Assembly: GCA_965261535.1 (NCBI GenBank)
Contig: OZ253469.1
Span: 4,712,001 to 4,776,000 of the forward strand
DNA length: 64,000 nt
Direction: 5' to 3'
DNA from: VXNE01 sp965261535
Lineage (GTDB): Bacteria > Pseudomonadota > Gammaproteobacteria > Pseudomonadales > Azotimanducaceae
Below, one piece after another: positions 53,253 through 61,645 of the stretch (the stretch's first letter is position 1; each line of letters starts with the position of its first letter). Both the position numbers and the translations under genes were made by a program. The notes below the pieces were generated by a model, which was not told the DNA's origin, searched no databases, and worked only from the letters and a program-made list of their open reading frames with translations.

Positions 53253-54010
53253 GCCGGCACCGACGTTGCGGCCGCCCGGATGTGAGGCACGTCGGGCACG
53301 GTTCTCGTGGATGCTGGGTTGTGCCGCAAGCGGTCGGGCAGGGTGATGCCGTGTGCCGAGGGATCAGCGAATATCGCCGCGAAAGCGAGCAGCCTCGGCA
53401 CATAGACGGCCGTTTCCGTCGGCCAGCGCAAGTCGAAAAATGACGTGCCCGCGGCCGCGTTGCCCAGCACTTTCGCTACCTTGGTTTCCCCACAGTTGTA
53501 GGCGGCGAGTGCCAGAGTCCAGTCGCTGAAACGGCGCTGCAAATCGTTCAGGTACCGGAGCGCGGCATCCGTCGATGCAATCGGATCGCGGCGTTCGTCG
53601 AGCATCCACGTGATCTTCAATCCATAGCGTTTGGCCGTGCCGGGAACCAACTGCCACAGACCTCTCGCTCCGCTGCCTGACACGGCGACCGGGTTGACGC
53701 CGCTCTCGATGATCGGCAGCAGGCAGATTTCGGCCGGCATGCCGCGCGCGCGCGCTTGGGCGCAGATTGCGGGCAAATAACGCTCGATGCGAGGCGACAG
53801 CCTTGCGAGGTAGGAAGGGCTGCGTCTCACACGATCTATCTCGCGCAATACCGCCGGTTGATCGAGTCTGTGATTCAGGGCGAAGCCTCGCCGCAGCAAC
53901 TCCAGAAATCCTGCGGCGGCGTCGGGAGACGCGGCCGGTTCCTGCGATAGCGCGGACGCGCCACAAGCGGTATAGACGAGCAACAACGCGAACAGCCGTC
54001 GAAAGCACAT
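53183..54010 (-). CDS. Lytic transglycosylase (SLT domain), MltD-like
   Basis: From ATG 54010 the protein has 275 residues with a signal peptide (MCFRRLFALLLVYTACGASA). The SLT domain contains catalytic Glu in LLPIIESGVNPVAVSGSGA, GLWQLVPGTAKRYGLK and the late motif TLALAAYNCGETKVAK. It cleaves the peptidoglycan glycan strand in the periplasm. LysM repeats typical of full-length MltD are absent, so the protein resembles only the catalytic half. Its 3' end overlaps ppiD by 70 bp in antisense, an unusual but intact arrangement. Confidence 0.85.
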   Translation of the reverse strand: MCFRRLFALLLVYTACGASALSQEPAASPDAAAGFLELLRRGFALNHRLDQPAVLREIDRVRRSPSYLARLSPRIERYLPAICAQARARGMPAEICLLPIIESGVNPVAVSGSGARGLWQLVPGTAKRYGLKITWMLDERRDPIASTDAALRYLNDLQRRFSDWTLALAAYNCGETKVAKVLGNAAAGTSFFDLRWPTETAVYVPRLLAFAAIFADPSAHGITLPDRLRHNPASTRTVPDVPHIRAAATSVPAQGGVVSRPASSLKESNTEPIAR

Positions 54011-54249
54011 CGCCACGGGTCGTGGTTCATCCGATTTCGGCCCGATATCGAGGCGTAGAAATATGCCGCCGTTGAGGACTATTCCGACATCGTTGGGCGT
54101 GCTGTTGCTTACACGCATTGCAGGTAGTTTCTTAGGTTGCGGATCGTATCCGCGCGGTACAAAATGACGGGGATCTTGTCGCTACTCTGCGGGAAAATAC
54201 CGTTATTCGCAACCTGGCCGCCTCGGTCTCGCCTCAAGCGTTCCGTTTC

Positions 54250-54948
54250 ATGAGGAACTGGTTCGAAACCGAGCCGGGAAATCGGCTTTTGGGGCGCGAA
54301 ACTGCATTGATACGCAGTCAAGTTCGTCGTTTCCACGGCGAATCTCTGCTTTGGATGGGTCCTGCGCCGCAGGCAGCGGCGGCCACGGGGCGTTGCATGG
54401 TCAAGAACCGTTTCTACCTGTCCGGGGATCCGAGCGCCGTTGGTGACAGCGAATTGCCGTCGACGATTGCCATTTCCGAGGCGCTGCCAATTCCCACGAA
54501 TAGCGTGGATGGAGTCGTTGTTCACCACGCCCTGGAGTGCGCGGAGGATCCGCGTGCCGCCATTCGGGAAATCACGCGCGTGATCCGTCCAGGTGGCAGA
54601 TTGCTGATTTGTTCCTTCAATCCGCTATCGCTGTGGGTGCTGCGCCGACCGCGCGGAATGACGCTGGTCACCGCGTACCGGCTGAGCGATTGGTTGGCGG
54701 TCCTCGGATTTGATCGCGAAGAGAGCGTTCGGTACATGAACTATCGAGCCAGCCTGAAACTTGGGCTCGACACTGCACGTTGGCGGAAGGTTGGAGACTG
54801 GCTCGCTGAAAAGCGCGTGCCGGTAGGGGGGGTCTACCTGGTGCTCGCCGCGAAGAACGCCGCTGCGCCAACTGGCGTCGGGCGTGTGGCGCGCGGCGCC
54901 AATAATATCGCGCCCCTCGCGATGCCTAGGCCGATGGCCCGTCAATGA
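54250..54948 (+). CDS. YafS-like SAM-dependent methyltransferase
   Basis: This 232-residue class I methyltransferase-like protein is of the type found beside rnhA and dnaQ. Later motifs are visible (SVDGVVVHHALECAEDPRAA, IREITRVIRPGGRLLICSFN), but the usual glycine-rich SAM motif near the N-terminus is weak (LLWMGPAPQ). The first 45 residues match the family start (NWFETEPGNRLLGRETALI). Function is unknown. It overlaps rnhA by 4 bases. It is divergent from the lytic transglycosylase, and the 54011-54249 gap shows no other gene. Confidence 0.8.
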   Translation: MRNWFETEPGNRLLGRETALIRSQVRRFHGESLLWMGPAPQAAAATGRCMVKNRFYLSGDPSAVGDSELPSTIAISEALPIPTNSVDGVVVHHALECAEDPRAAIREITRVIRPGGRLLICSFNPLSLWVLRRPRGMTLVTAYRLSDWLAVLGFDREESVRYMNYRASLKLGLDTARWRKVGDWLAEKRVPVGGVYLVLAAKNAAAPTGVGRVARGANNIAPLAMPRPMARQ

Positions 54949-55409
54949 TCGTCGCGCCGGTGATTGAGATCTTCACCGACGGCGCGTGCCGGGGAAATCC
55001 GGGACCCGGCGGCTGGGCGGCCCTGTTGCGCTGCGGCGACGGCGAGACGTTGCTGAAGGGGGCCGCCGCAAGCAGCACAAACAACCGCATGGAGTTGCGG
55101 GCGGCCATCGGGGGATTGGCCGCCCTCGGCAGTCCCCGCCGTCGCGTGCGCCTGACTACGGATTCGCAATACGTGCGCATGGGCGTCACACAGTGGATAA
55201 AACGTTGGAAGACCAACGGCTGGAGAACCGCGGGCAAGAATCCGGTCAAGAACCGGGCGCTTTGGGAGCGCCTTGACGCGCTTGCAGCGATGCACCAGGT
55301 AGAGTGGTTGTGGGTGAAGGGTCACAGCGGCGTGGAAGAGAACGAGCGGGTGGATCGGGCTGCCAACGCTGCCATAGATGCGATGCTTAGCGGATCATGC
55401 GCCAAGTAG
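54945..55409 (+). CDS. rnhA: Ribonuclease HI
   Basis: This 154-residue enzyme degrades the RNA strand of RNA/DNA hybrids. Catalytic acidic residues are recognisable: Asp in EIFTDGACRGNPGPGG, Glu in NRMELRAAIGG, Asp in LTTDSQYVRMG, and the C-terminal Asp in ERVDRAANAAI. WVKGHSGVEENERV holds the active-site His. The end overlaps dnaQ by 13 bp, the same tandem order seen widely in this group, where the two usually lie apart or divergent in enterics. Confidence 0.96.
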   Translation: MIVAPVIEIFTDGACRGNPGPGGWAALLRCGDGETLLKGAAASSTNNRMELRAAIGGLAALGSPRRRVRLTTDSQYVRMGVTQWIKRWKTNGWRTAGKNPVKNRALWERLDALAAMHQVEWLWVKGHSGVEENERVDRAANAAIDAMLSGSCAK

Positions 55410-56149
55410 TTCTGGACACCGAGACGACTGGACTCGAGCCGGAGCAGGGACATCGCATCATAGAGATCGGTGCGGTGGAGATCGTGGACCGGCATTTGAC
55501 CGGCCGCCGGTTCCATTGCTACGTCCATCCAGAGCGCCCCATTGACGATGCCGCGTTTGAAGTACACGGCCTGACTTTGGAGCGCTTGGAAAAGGAGCCA
55601 AAATTCGCCGAAGTCGTCTTGGATTTTCTCGATTTTATTCGCGGCGCCGAACTCATCATCCACAACGCGCCGTTCGATGTGTCTTTTATTGATCTTGAAT
55701 TCAAGGCGCTGGGCGAAATGGATGGCGTCCCGGCGTCGATCAAAGATATATCTCGCGTGACGGATTCTCTGGATATGGCGCGTCGCAAGCATCCGGGTCA
55801 AAGGAGTTCCCTCGATGCCTTGTGCCGACACTACGGCGTGGACAACTCCCAACGAGTCCTTCACGGAGCGTTGCTCGACGCGGAGATTCTGGCGGACGTT
55901 TACCTGTTGATGACCGGGGGACAGACCTCGCTGTTCGACTCCGATTCGACACACAGCGTTCTGTCGGGCGCTGAAGGTTTCGAGAGACTTCCCGCCGACC
56001 GGCCGCGGCTGCCGGTGGTTCGTGCCACCCCCGAGGAGTTGGCGTCCCATGAGGCCATACTCGACCGGGTGGAAGGCGAAGCCGAAGGCGTTATCGTCTG
56101 GCGTGCAGCCGCACACCGCGGTAGCACGGGGACCGGGTGCCCCGCGTGA
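55397..56149 (+). CDS. dnaQ: DNA polymerase III epsilon subunit (proofreading exonuclease)
   Basis: This 250-residue DEDDh exonuclease has ExoI VVLDTETTGLEP, ExoII LIIHNAPFDVSFIDLEF and ExoIII HGALLDAEILADVYLLM. The C-terminal clamp/alpha-binding region includes GGQTSLFDSD, a QTSLF clamp motif. It removes misincorporated bases during replication. It converges with the following HupE/UreJ-type gene after 1 bp. Confidence 0.95.
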   Translation: MRQVVLDTETTGLEPEQGHRIIEIGAVEIVDRHLTGRRFHCYVHPERPIDDAAFEVHGLTLERLEKEPKFAEVVLDFLDFIRGAELIIHNAPFDVSFIDLEFKALGEMDGVPASIKDISRVTDSLDMARRKHPGQRSSLDALCRHYGVDNSQRVLHGALLDAEILADVYLLMTGGQTSLFDSDSTHSVLSGAEGFERLPADRPRLPVVRATPEELASHEAILDRVEGEAEGVIVWRAAAHRGSTGTGCPA

Positions 56150-56150
56150 T

Positions 56151-57214
56151 TCAGGCGTAAACGGCCAGCCGGTCGATGAGCCAGTACGATGCGATGCAGC
56201 CGGCCGCGTACCCGGCCAGGACCCGGCCGCGCTGTAGCGCAACACCTCCAGCCACCAGGGCGGTTCCTCGGAGGAGCAGAATCACGGCCAGGGCGAATAT
56301 CACTTGACCGATCTCAACGCCCAGGTTGAAAAAGATGAGTCCCGTGATGACTTCGACCTGCGGCAGACCGATATCGTTGAGAACGGCAGCGAATCCGAGC
56401 CCGTGCAGCAGGCCGAATGAACTCGAAACCGCTATCGGGTAACGCCAGGTCAGGTTCTGGCGCGGCCCCTTGGTCACTTCGCTCGCCAGGAAAAGCACGC
56501 TGAGGGCGATCACGGCCTCGGTAGGGGCACGGGCAACCGGACGATGTTGAGCGCGGATAGGGCAAGCGTGACCGAATGCGCCAGCGTAAAACCCGTGATT
56601 GTGATCACGATCCGTTTCCAGGTTCCAGCGATCCAGATCAGGCAAACGAGGAATAATAGATGGTGGAAACCGATCCAGATGTGTTCCGCGCCGAGCCATG
56701 CGTATTGCGCCGCAACCGTTGCAACGTCTTCCGGTCCGGGCATCCTGAATTTTCGTACTCCCGAGGACAGCGCCATGGTGTGGCTCTCTCCCGTTACGAG
56801 GTTCACCCTGACCACCGTCGAGTTGGCCACCTCGCGGCGCGGATAACGAATCGACAGTTCGGCGCCGTAAAGCGCATCGGCGCAATTGATCAGCAACTGC
56901 GCGGGCGCAGACTTGCGGGTGCCGCAAGTCTCCGGAAGCACGATTTGCGGGACGTTGTCCGCCGGGACCCTCGGCGGAGTCTTGATCCGCAGCAGGTAGC
57001 GGTGTCCCGCGTGTTCGTTGATTTCTATGTAGAGGGGGCGCAGGTCATCGGCTGCGGTGAGCGATGCGGTGGCGGCGCACAGGACCCCCGCCAGCCACTT
57101 CGATGGAACAAGCGTCTCCCGGGAGCGCCAGCGACCGGGGACGGCTGTTCCATGGTCGACGAGCGGGGCCGGGCCACAGGCGAGGCCGAAGGCGTCGGCT
57201 GTGGGGCACTTCAC
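56151..57214 (-). pseudogene. HupE/UreJ_2-type membrane protein gene with frameshift and a repeat at its start
   Basis: The N-terminal frame gives an extracytoplasmic domain (YIEINEHAGHRYLLRIKTPP), then AEHIWIGFHHLLFLVCLIWI and ITGFTLAHSVTLALSALNIV, and hits a stop after about 56530. Restoring one base there continues as PTEAVIALSVLFLASEV, SSFGLLHGLGFAAVLNDI and further membrane helices, the pattern of HupE/UreJ_2 proteins. The frame opens with GTG 57214 (GTGA overlap with the isomerase gene). Residues about 17-39 are encoded by the 70-bp palindromic repeat, just before the signal-like LAGVLCAATASLTA. The frameshift may be real or a sequencing error. Confidence 0.8.
57097..57166. repeat. 70-bp palindromic repeat, copy B (within the start of the HupE/UreJ-type gene)
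   Basis: This copy has the same length and boundaries as copy A at 48330-48399, with six differences. Here it sits in the 5' end of a coding region and keeps the reading frame open, adding about 23 residues before the signal-like segment. The outer palindrome arms are preserved (ATGGAACA and TGTTCCAT). Confidence 0.85.
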
Positions 57215-58089
57215 GGCGTTGCCTCGGGTAGTTCGATGACGATGTCGTAGCCGCGTCGCGCATCCTGATAATAGGAGTCCATCTCGTCGCGCACGCGCTC
57301 GAAGGTCAAATCCTGAACAACCCGTTGGCGGGCTTCTGCCACCGACGGCGAATAGCCCGGTTCCCGTGACGAAACCATCACGATGTGATCGCCGTGCTCG
57401 GATGCAATGGGTCCAACCCAGCGTTCGGACGGGGCCTGCCGGAATACCGCCTCCGCGAAGTCGGCGCCGAAGTGCGAGGCGACTTCTTCTGCTTGCTTGG
57501 CGACATAGTTCCTGTGGTAGAGAAACAGATCGCCCCGCGATGGACCGATATGAAACGGCACCGCGTTTTCGTTGAGTTCCTCCAGTTTCTCGATGGCTAA
57601 CGCCTTCGCGTTCTCCCCATGAGTGTCCGCGCCGAAATATACGTGCGTGAACGTGATCTTGGGCGGAACAACGTAGCGCTCGCTATTGGCTTCGTGAAAG
57701 GCGCGGAGCTCGTCGTTGGAAAACTCCATCGCATCTTCCATGAATCCGCGGTTGATGTAGTCGAGTTGCGCGATCAGGCGACGTCGACCGATGTAGTCGT
57801 ACGGATCGAGACCTATCGCTCGCGCCTGTCGAAAGAGCACTTCTTCCCGGACATACTCCTCGATCAGCGTATCGCGTTGGTCGCGGGTCATGGTTCCAAG
57901 CGCCGTTGTCGCCGAATCTACGTCAAGGCGGGGATTGCGGTGTGTCAGGAACAGCCCGAGCGCAGCTTGATCGACGCGTATTTGGTCGCCAGGTGCAGTA
58001 TCGTCATTCCCGACCCACTCGAACGCCACGAACAGCACGACCCCGACGAGCATGAAGTGCAGGAGTGGTTCGCGCAGGACACCCCTCAC
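57211..58089 (-). CDS. Membrane-anchored peptidyl-prolyl cis-trans isomerase (PpiC type)
   Basis: From GTG 58089 the protein has 292 residues: a short N-terminal anchor (REPLLHFMLVGVVLFVAFEW), a helical chaperone-like region (LIEEYVREEVLFRQARAIGL) and a parvulin-like domain at about 155-260 (ITFTHVYFGAD, GDLFLYHRNYV, SEHGDHIVMVSSREPGYSPS). The start was chosen because relatives begin with LLREPLLHFLLLG. This isomerase is commonly found next to HupE/UreJ_2 genes, as here. It probably folds or assembles a membrane or periplasmic partner. Confidence 0.8.
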   Translation of the reverse strand: MRGVLREPLLHFMLVGVVLFVAFEWVGNDDTAPGDQIRVDQAALGLFLTHRNPRLDVDSATTALGTMTRDQRDTLIEEYVREEVLFRQARAIGLDPYDYIGRRRLIAQLDYINRGFMEDAMEFSNDELRAFHEANSERYVVPPKITFTHVYFGADTHGENAKALAIEKLEELNENAVPFHIGPSRGDLFLYHRNYVAKQAEEVASHFGADFAEAVFRQAPSERWVGPIASEHGDHIVMVSSREPGYSPSVAEARQRVVQDLTFERVRDEMDSYYQDARRGYDIVIELPEATP

Positions 58090-58264
58090 GGCGATCGACC
58101 ATGCTTGTGAATTCGGGCGGCAACGACACATCCGAGGCCGGTGACTCTGACCGCCTGGCGTGAAACAGAAATTGCTCTGTGCATACGGCGATATGCTAGC
58201 CGAGCACCGGGGCTGCGGTGATCGTTTATAGTGGCTTCTTTTTTGTTATCTGCGAGAGCCAAGG

Positions 58265-59113
58265 ATGTGGCCCACTGAGCCCGACGCCTTCGAGTCCATC
58301 GTCAAGGCACCGGCGGATGCCGATACCGACGACGCCCTCTGTTTCATCTTCATCGGGGACCGCATCGTTTGCGTTAGCGAGGCCGGAATCCCGAGGGCCG
58401 TGACCCGGGACGAATTTCGTTGGTTCGATGTCGAGGTTTTGCTCAAGCACTATCTCGGGCGCTGGGAGGGACGATCCTGCTACGTCCTCGTGATTGCGGG
58501 TACGGTGCCGGACGGTTTCGCGACGGTTGGACTGCGTGACTGGTTGGGGCGGGTCGATCCGGCGTTTTTCTATCTGGCGGGGCGGGCCAAGCAGATCGTC
58601 GATTGGCACCGGAATCACCGCTTCTGCGGCCGCTGTGGCGCAGAAACCCGGGACCACGAAGTCGACCGGGCGAAGCAATGCCCGCGCTGCGGACTGGTCA
58701 GCTATCCAAGGCTTTCCCCGAGCATCATCGTCCTCGTGCGCAAGGGCGACGAAATGCTGCTGGCGCGCAATGCCGCCTGGACGCACGGCATGTTCAGCAA
58801 CATTGCCGGTTTCGTCGAACCCGGTGAGTCCATAGAGCAGGCCGTCCATCGCGAAGTGCGCGAAGAAGTCGGCCTCGAGGTGTCTGGACTGCGATATCTA
58901 GGTAGCCAGTCGTGGCCGTTTCCAAACTCGTTGATGCTCGGTTTCCACGCCGACTATGCCGGCGGCGATATCGTTTGCCAGGAGGACGAAATCGCGGAAG
59001 CGCGGTGGTTCCACTATACGCAGCCCCCGAACCTGCCGATGTCCACCGCGATATCCGCATGGCTCATCGATGCGTTCATCAAGGAACGGAAGAAAGCGGA
59101 GGGATTGACCTGA
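58265..59113 (+). CDS. nudC: NADH pyrophosphatase / RNA decapping Nudix hydrolase
   Basis: This 282-residue NudC has the zinc ribbon HRFCGRCGAETRDH...CPRCG at about 115-140, the Nudix box GFVEPGESIEQAVHREVREE followed by VGLEV, and the NudC-specific SQSWPFPNSLMLGFHA (usual form SQPWPFP). It hydrolyses NAD(H) and removes NAD caps from RNA. Length is normal. It is a single gene, converging with the SCP2 gene. Confidence 0.94.
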   Translation: MWPTEPDAFESIVKAPADADTDDALCFIFIGDRIVCVSEAGIPRAVTRDEFRWFDVEVLLKHYLGRWEGRSCYVLVIAGTVPDGFATVGLRDWLGRVDPAFFYLAGRAKQIVDWHRNHRFCGRCGAETRDHEVDRAKQCPRCGLVSYPRLSPSIIVLVRKGDEMLLARNAAWTHGMFSNIAGFVEPGESIEQAVHREVREEVGLEVSGLRYLGSQSWPFPNSLMLGFHADYAGGDIVCQEDEIAEARWFHYTQPPNLPMSTAISAWLIDAFIKERKKAEGLT

Positions 59114-59154
59114 TTGAATAGGTCGGCTTGGACGGGGGTAGGACACGGCGCCCG

Positions 59155-59496
59155 CTAGCCCGACGGATTTTGTAGCGCTAGTGTTCCGACGCCCCGGAAG
59201 GCCATCAGCAACATGAAGACTAGCGTGATGTGTCCGTCGGACCGAAACGCGCCTCGCATGAAAGCCGAGATGAAATCGCCGCCACCGCCTAAAAGCGACA
59301 GCAGCGTGTCCTGGGAATCGAAATAGAACGTCGCTTCGGGCGCGAGCCGCGCATCGAAGACAATTCCCGCTGCCGTCATGTGGCACACCAACGGTTGTCT
59401 GTCCGCTATGGCAAAGGCGACGTGGATGTCGTGTCCGGCCGCGGCCGCGCTTTGGTAGCGAGCCTCGAGCTTCTGCGCAAGTCGGTTCTGATCCAT
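59155..59496 (-). CDS. SCP2 sterol-binding domain protein
   Basis: This 113-residue protein has the SCP2 lipid-binding pattern: IHVAFAIADRQPLVCHMTAA, ATFYFDSQDTLLSLLGGGGD, and FISAFMRGAFRSDGHITLVF. Bacterial members often work with ubiquinone or fatty-acid pathways. The ligand is unknown here. It is divergent from sohB, with a 71-bp gap. Confidence 0.75.
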   Translation of the reverse strand: MDQNRLAQKLEARYQSAAAAGHDIHVAFAIADRQPLVCHMTAAGIVFDARLAPEATFYFDSQDTLLSLLGGGGDFISAFMRGAFRSDGHITLVFMLLMAFRGVGTLALQNPSG

Positions 59497-59567
59497 TCTG
59501 CCGGGGAGTTTAGTTTTGGCCTCTTATGGTAGATTAGCGCGCTTGCCCGTCCGTGTACGAATCCCTC

Positions 59568-60566
59568 ATGGAATACATGTTCGACTACCTGAGCTTTCTC
59601 GCGAAAGCGGTGACAATCCTTGCGGCTGTCGTGGTGATCATCATTGCCGCGGGAGCGCGACGCAGCCACCGGTCGTCCGAAGGCCGCATACAGGTGGTTC
59701 GGATCAACGACCGTTTGCGGGCGCTGCACAGCACCGTACAGCATGCGGTCACGCCCGCTGCGCGACGAAAGAAACTGGCCCGCCAAGAGAGCAAGGAACA
59801 AAAGCGCGAGCGGAAGACGGAGTCAGATCGCAGCCGTGTATTCGTTGTGAACTTCAACGGCGACTTCGCCGCGTCCCAACTGGAATGCCTGCGCAACGAG
59901 ATTACTGCGATCCTGACCAGCGCCCGGGAAGAAGATGAAGTGGTGGTCAGGATCGAGAGCGCCGGCGGGCTGGTCCACGCATACGGCCTGGCGGCATCGC
60001 AGCTTGCGAGGGTCAAGGAACATGGCATCCGCCTCGTGGCCGCGATCGACAAGGTGGCGGCCAGCGGCGGATACATGATGGCCTCGGTCGCGGACAGGAT
60101 CGTTACCGCGCCGTTCGCGGTCGTGGGCTCTATCGGGGTTGTGGCCCAATTGCCGAACGTTCACCGGTTCCTGAAGAAACGCGATGTGGACGTCGAACTT
60201 CTGACCGCCGGCGAATACAAGCGAACGTTGACAGTATTTGGTCAAAATACGGATAGCGGGCGCGCCAAGTTTCAGGAGGAGCTCGAGGACATTCACGCCT
60301 TGTTCAAGTCATTTGTCGGCGATCATCGGCCGGATGTCGATCTGGACGCCGTCGCGACGGGGGAAGCCTGGTACGGCCAGCGAGCCATTGAGCGCAAGCT
60401 CGTGGATCAGCTCTGCACGTCGGACGAGTACCTGGTTGCCGCCTGTGATGACAAGGATGTATTCGAGGTCCGTTGGGTCGTGCCGGAAAAGCCGATCGAC
60501 CGACTCATGCAGCAATTCTCGACAGCCATGAACGGGTTGATCGATCGGGTACTGGGGAGGCTTTGA
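59568..60566 (+). CDS. sohB: Inner-membrane peptidase SohB
   Basis: This is a serine protease of about 332 residues from the SppA/S49 family. It has an N-terminal helix (FLAKAVTILAAVVVIIIAAG), a basic linker (RRKKLARQESKEQKRERK), and the catalytic Ser in DKVAASGGYMMASVADRIV with Lys in GEYKRTLTVFGQNTDSGR. GSIGVVAQLPNVHRFLKK is typical for SohB. The start is ATG 59568, or GTG 59553. It lies 1 bp before the reductase gene. Confidence 0.93.
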   Translation: MEYMFDYLSFLAKAVTILAAVVVIIIAAGARRSHRSSEGRIQVVRINDRLRALHSTVQHAVTPAARRKKLARQESKEQKRERKTESDRSRVFVVNFNGDFAASQLECLRNEITAILTSAREEDEVVVRIESAGGLVHAYGLAASQLARVKEHGIRLVAAIDKVAASGGYMMASVADRIVTAPFAVVGSIGVVAQLPNVHRFLKKRDVDVELLTAGEYKRTLTVFGQNTDSGRAKFQEELEDIHALFKSFVGDHRPDVDLDAVATGEAWYGQRAIERKLVDQLCTSDEYLVAACDDKDVFEVRWVVPEKPIDRLMQQFSTAMNGLIDRVLGRL

Positions 60567-61559
60567 GTGAGCGCATTCAAGGCATTCTGGGTCGAGAAGG
60601 GAGAAAAGGCATTCGCAACATCGATCATCTCCCGCGATGTGGATACGCTACCCGCGGGCGATCTGCTCGTCGAGGTGAGATATTCGTCCCTCAACTACAA
60701 GGACGGCCTGTCAGCGACGGGTCGACCGGGCATTACGCGCAACTATCCGCATACTCCGGGCATAGACGCGGCGGGCATCGTCCTGGAATCCTCGGTTGAC
60801 GCCTTCAGCCCCGGCGATGAAATCATCGCGATTGGTTTCGACCTCGGCATGAACACGCCGGGCGGCTTCGGTCAGCGTATTCGCATTCCGGCCGGGTGGG
60901 CGACACCGCTGCCGGCCGGGCTCACCCTCGAACAGAGCATGGTTCTGGGCACGGCGGGGTTTGCCGCAGCATTGTGCGTGGACAAGCTCGAGCGTGTCGG
61001 CATGACGCCAGCCGCTGGTCCCGTGCTCGTCACCGGGGCTACGGGGGGCGTCGGTTCGGTTGCCGTGATGCTCTTGAGTCAGCTTGGATACACGGTCCAT
61101 GCGGTGACCGGCAAGCCTCTCCAGCATGGGTTCCTGCGCGACATAGGCGCGACGGAGATCGTCTCGCGGGAGGCGGCGCTGGAAGGCGCGAATCGGCCAT
61201 TGCTCAGGGAGACCTGGGGCGGCGCCGTGGACACGGTGGGCGGGGACATCCTGTTCAATGCGGTGAAGTCGCTCAAATACGGCGCGAGCCTTGCGGCGTG
61301 CGGCCTTGTTGCATCGGCGGCGTTTTCCGGCTCCGTGCTGCCCTTCATCCTGCGCCACGTGAACCTGCTGGGCATCGACTCCGTCGAGCTTGCTATCGAA
61401 CGCAAGACCGCCTTGTGGCGAAAGCTGGGCGGGGACTGGAAGATCGATGGACTGGACGCCTTGAAGCGGCCGCTGCGCCTGGAGGGGTTGTCTTCCGCGA
61501 TCGACAGTATTCTCGCCGGGGAAATGGTCGGTCGGGGCGTGTTGGACCTCTCGGAATAG
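60567..61559 (+). CDS. acuI: AcuI/YhdH-type NADPH-dependent acryloyl-CoA reductase (MDR family)
   Basis: This 330-residue zinc-independent MDR enzyme has SSLNYKDGLSATGRPGI, HTPGIDAAGIVLES, the nucleotide fold VLVTGATGGVGSVAVMLLS, and DTVGGDILFNAVKSLKYG. YhdH/AcuI reduces acryloyl-CoA to propionyl-CoA, relevant to 3-hydroxypropionate and DMSP metabolism, but the name covers several quinone-oxidoreductase-like proteins. The GTG start directly follows the sohB stop. Confidence 0.85.
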   Translation: MSAFKAFWVEKGEKAFATSIISRDVDTLPAGDLLVEVRYSSLNYKDGLSATGRPGITRNYPHTPGIDAAGIVLESSVDAFSPGDEIIAIGFDLGMNTPGGFGQRIRIPAGWATPLPAGLTLEQSMVLGTAGFAAALCVDKLERVGMTPAAGPVLVTGATGGVGSVAVMLLSQLGYTVHAVTGKPLQHGFLRDIGATEIVSREAALEGANRPLLRETWGGAVDTVGGDILFNAVKSLKYGASLAACGLVASAAFSGSVLPFILRHVNLLGIDSVELAIERKTALWRKLGGDWKIDGLDALKRPLRLEGLSSAIDSILAGEMVGRGVLDLSE

Positions 61560-61645
61560 CGGGCTTCCTACCCGGGATGGGGTTCAAAGATCGTTGAACG
61601 CGCAGGCGCCGATCCCGGGGATGGGCGCTGCAAGCTCGGGGGGCC

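Noticed and set aside
61572..61640. Hairpin (GTTCAA/TTGAAC) between acuI and the antiporter gene as a terminator
   Set aside because: There is no T-run on either side and the stem is only 6 bp, so I do not call it.
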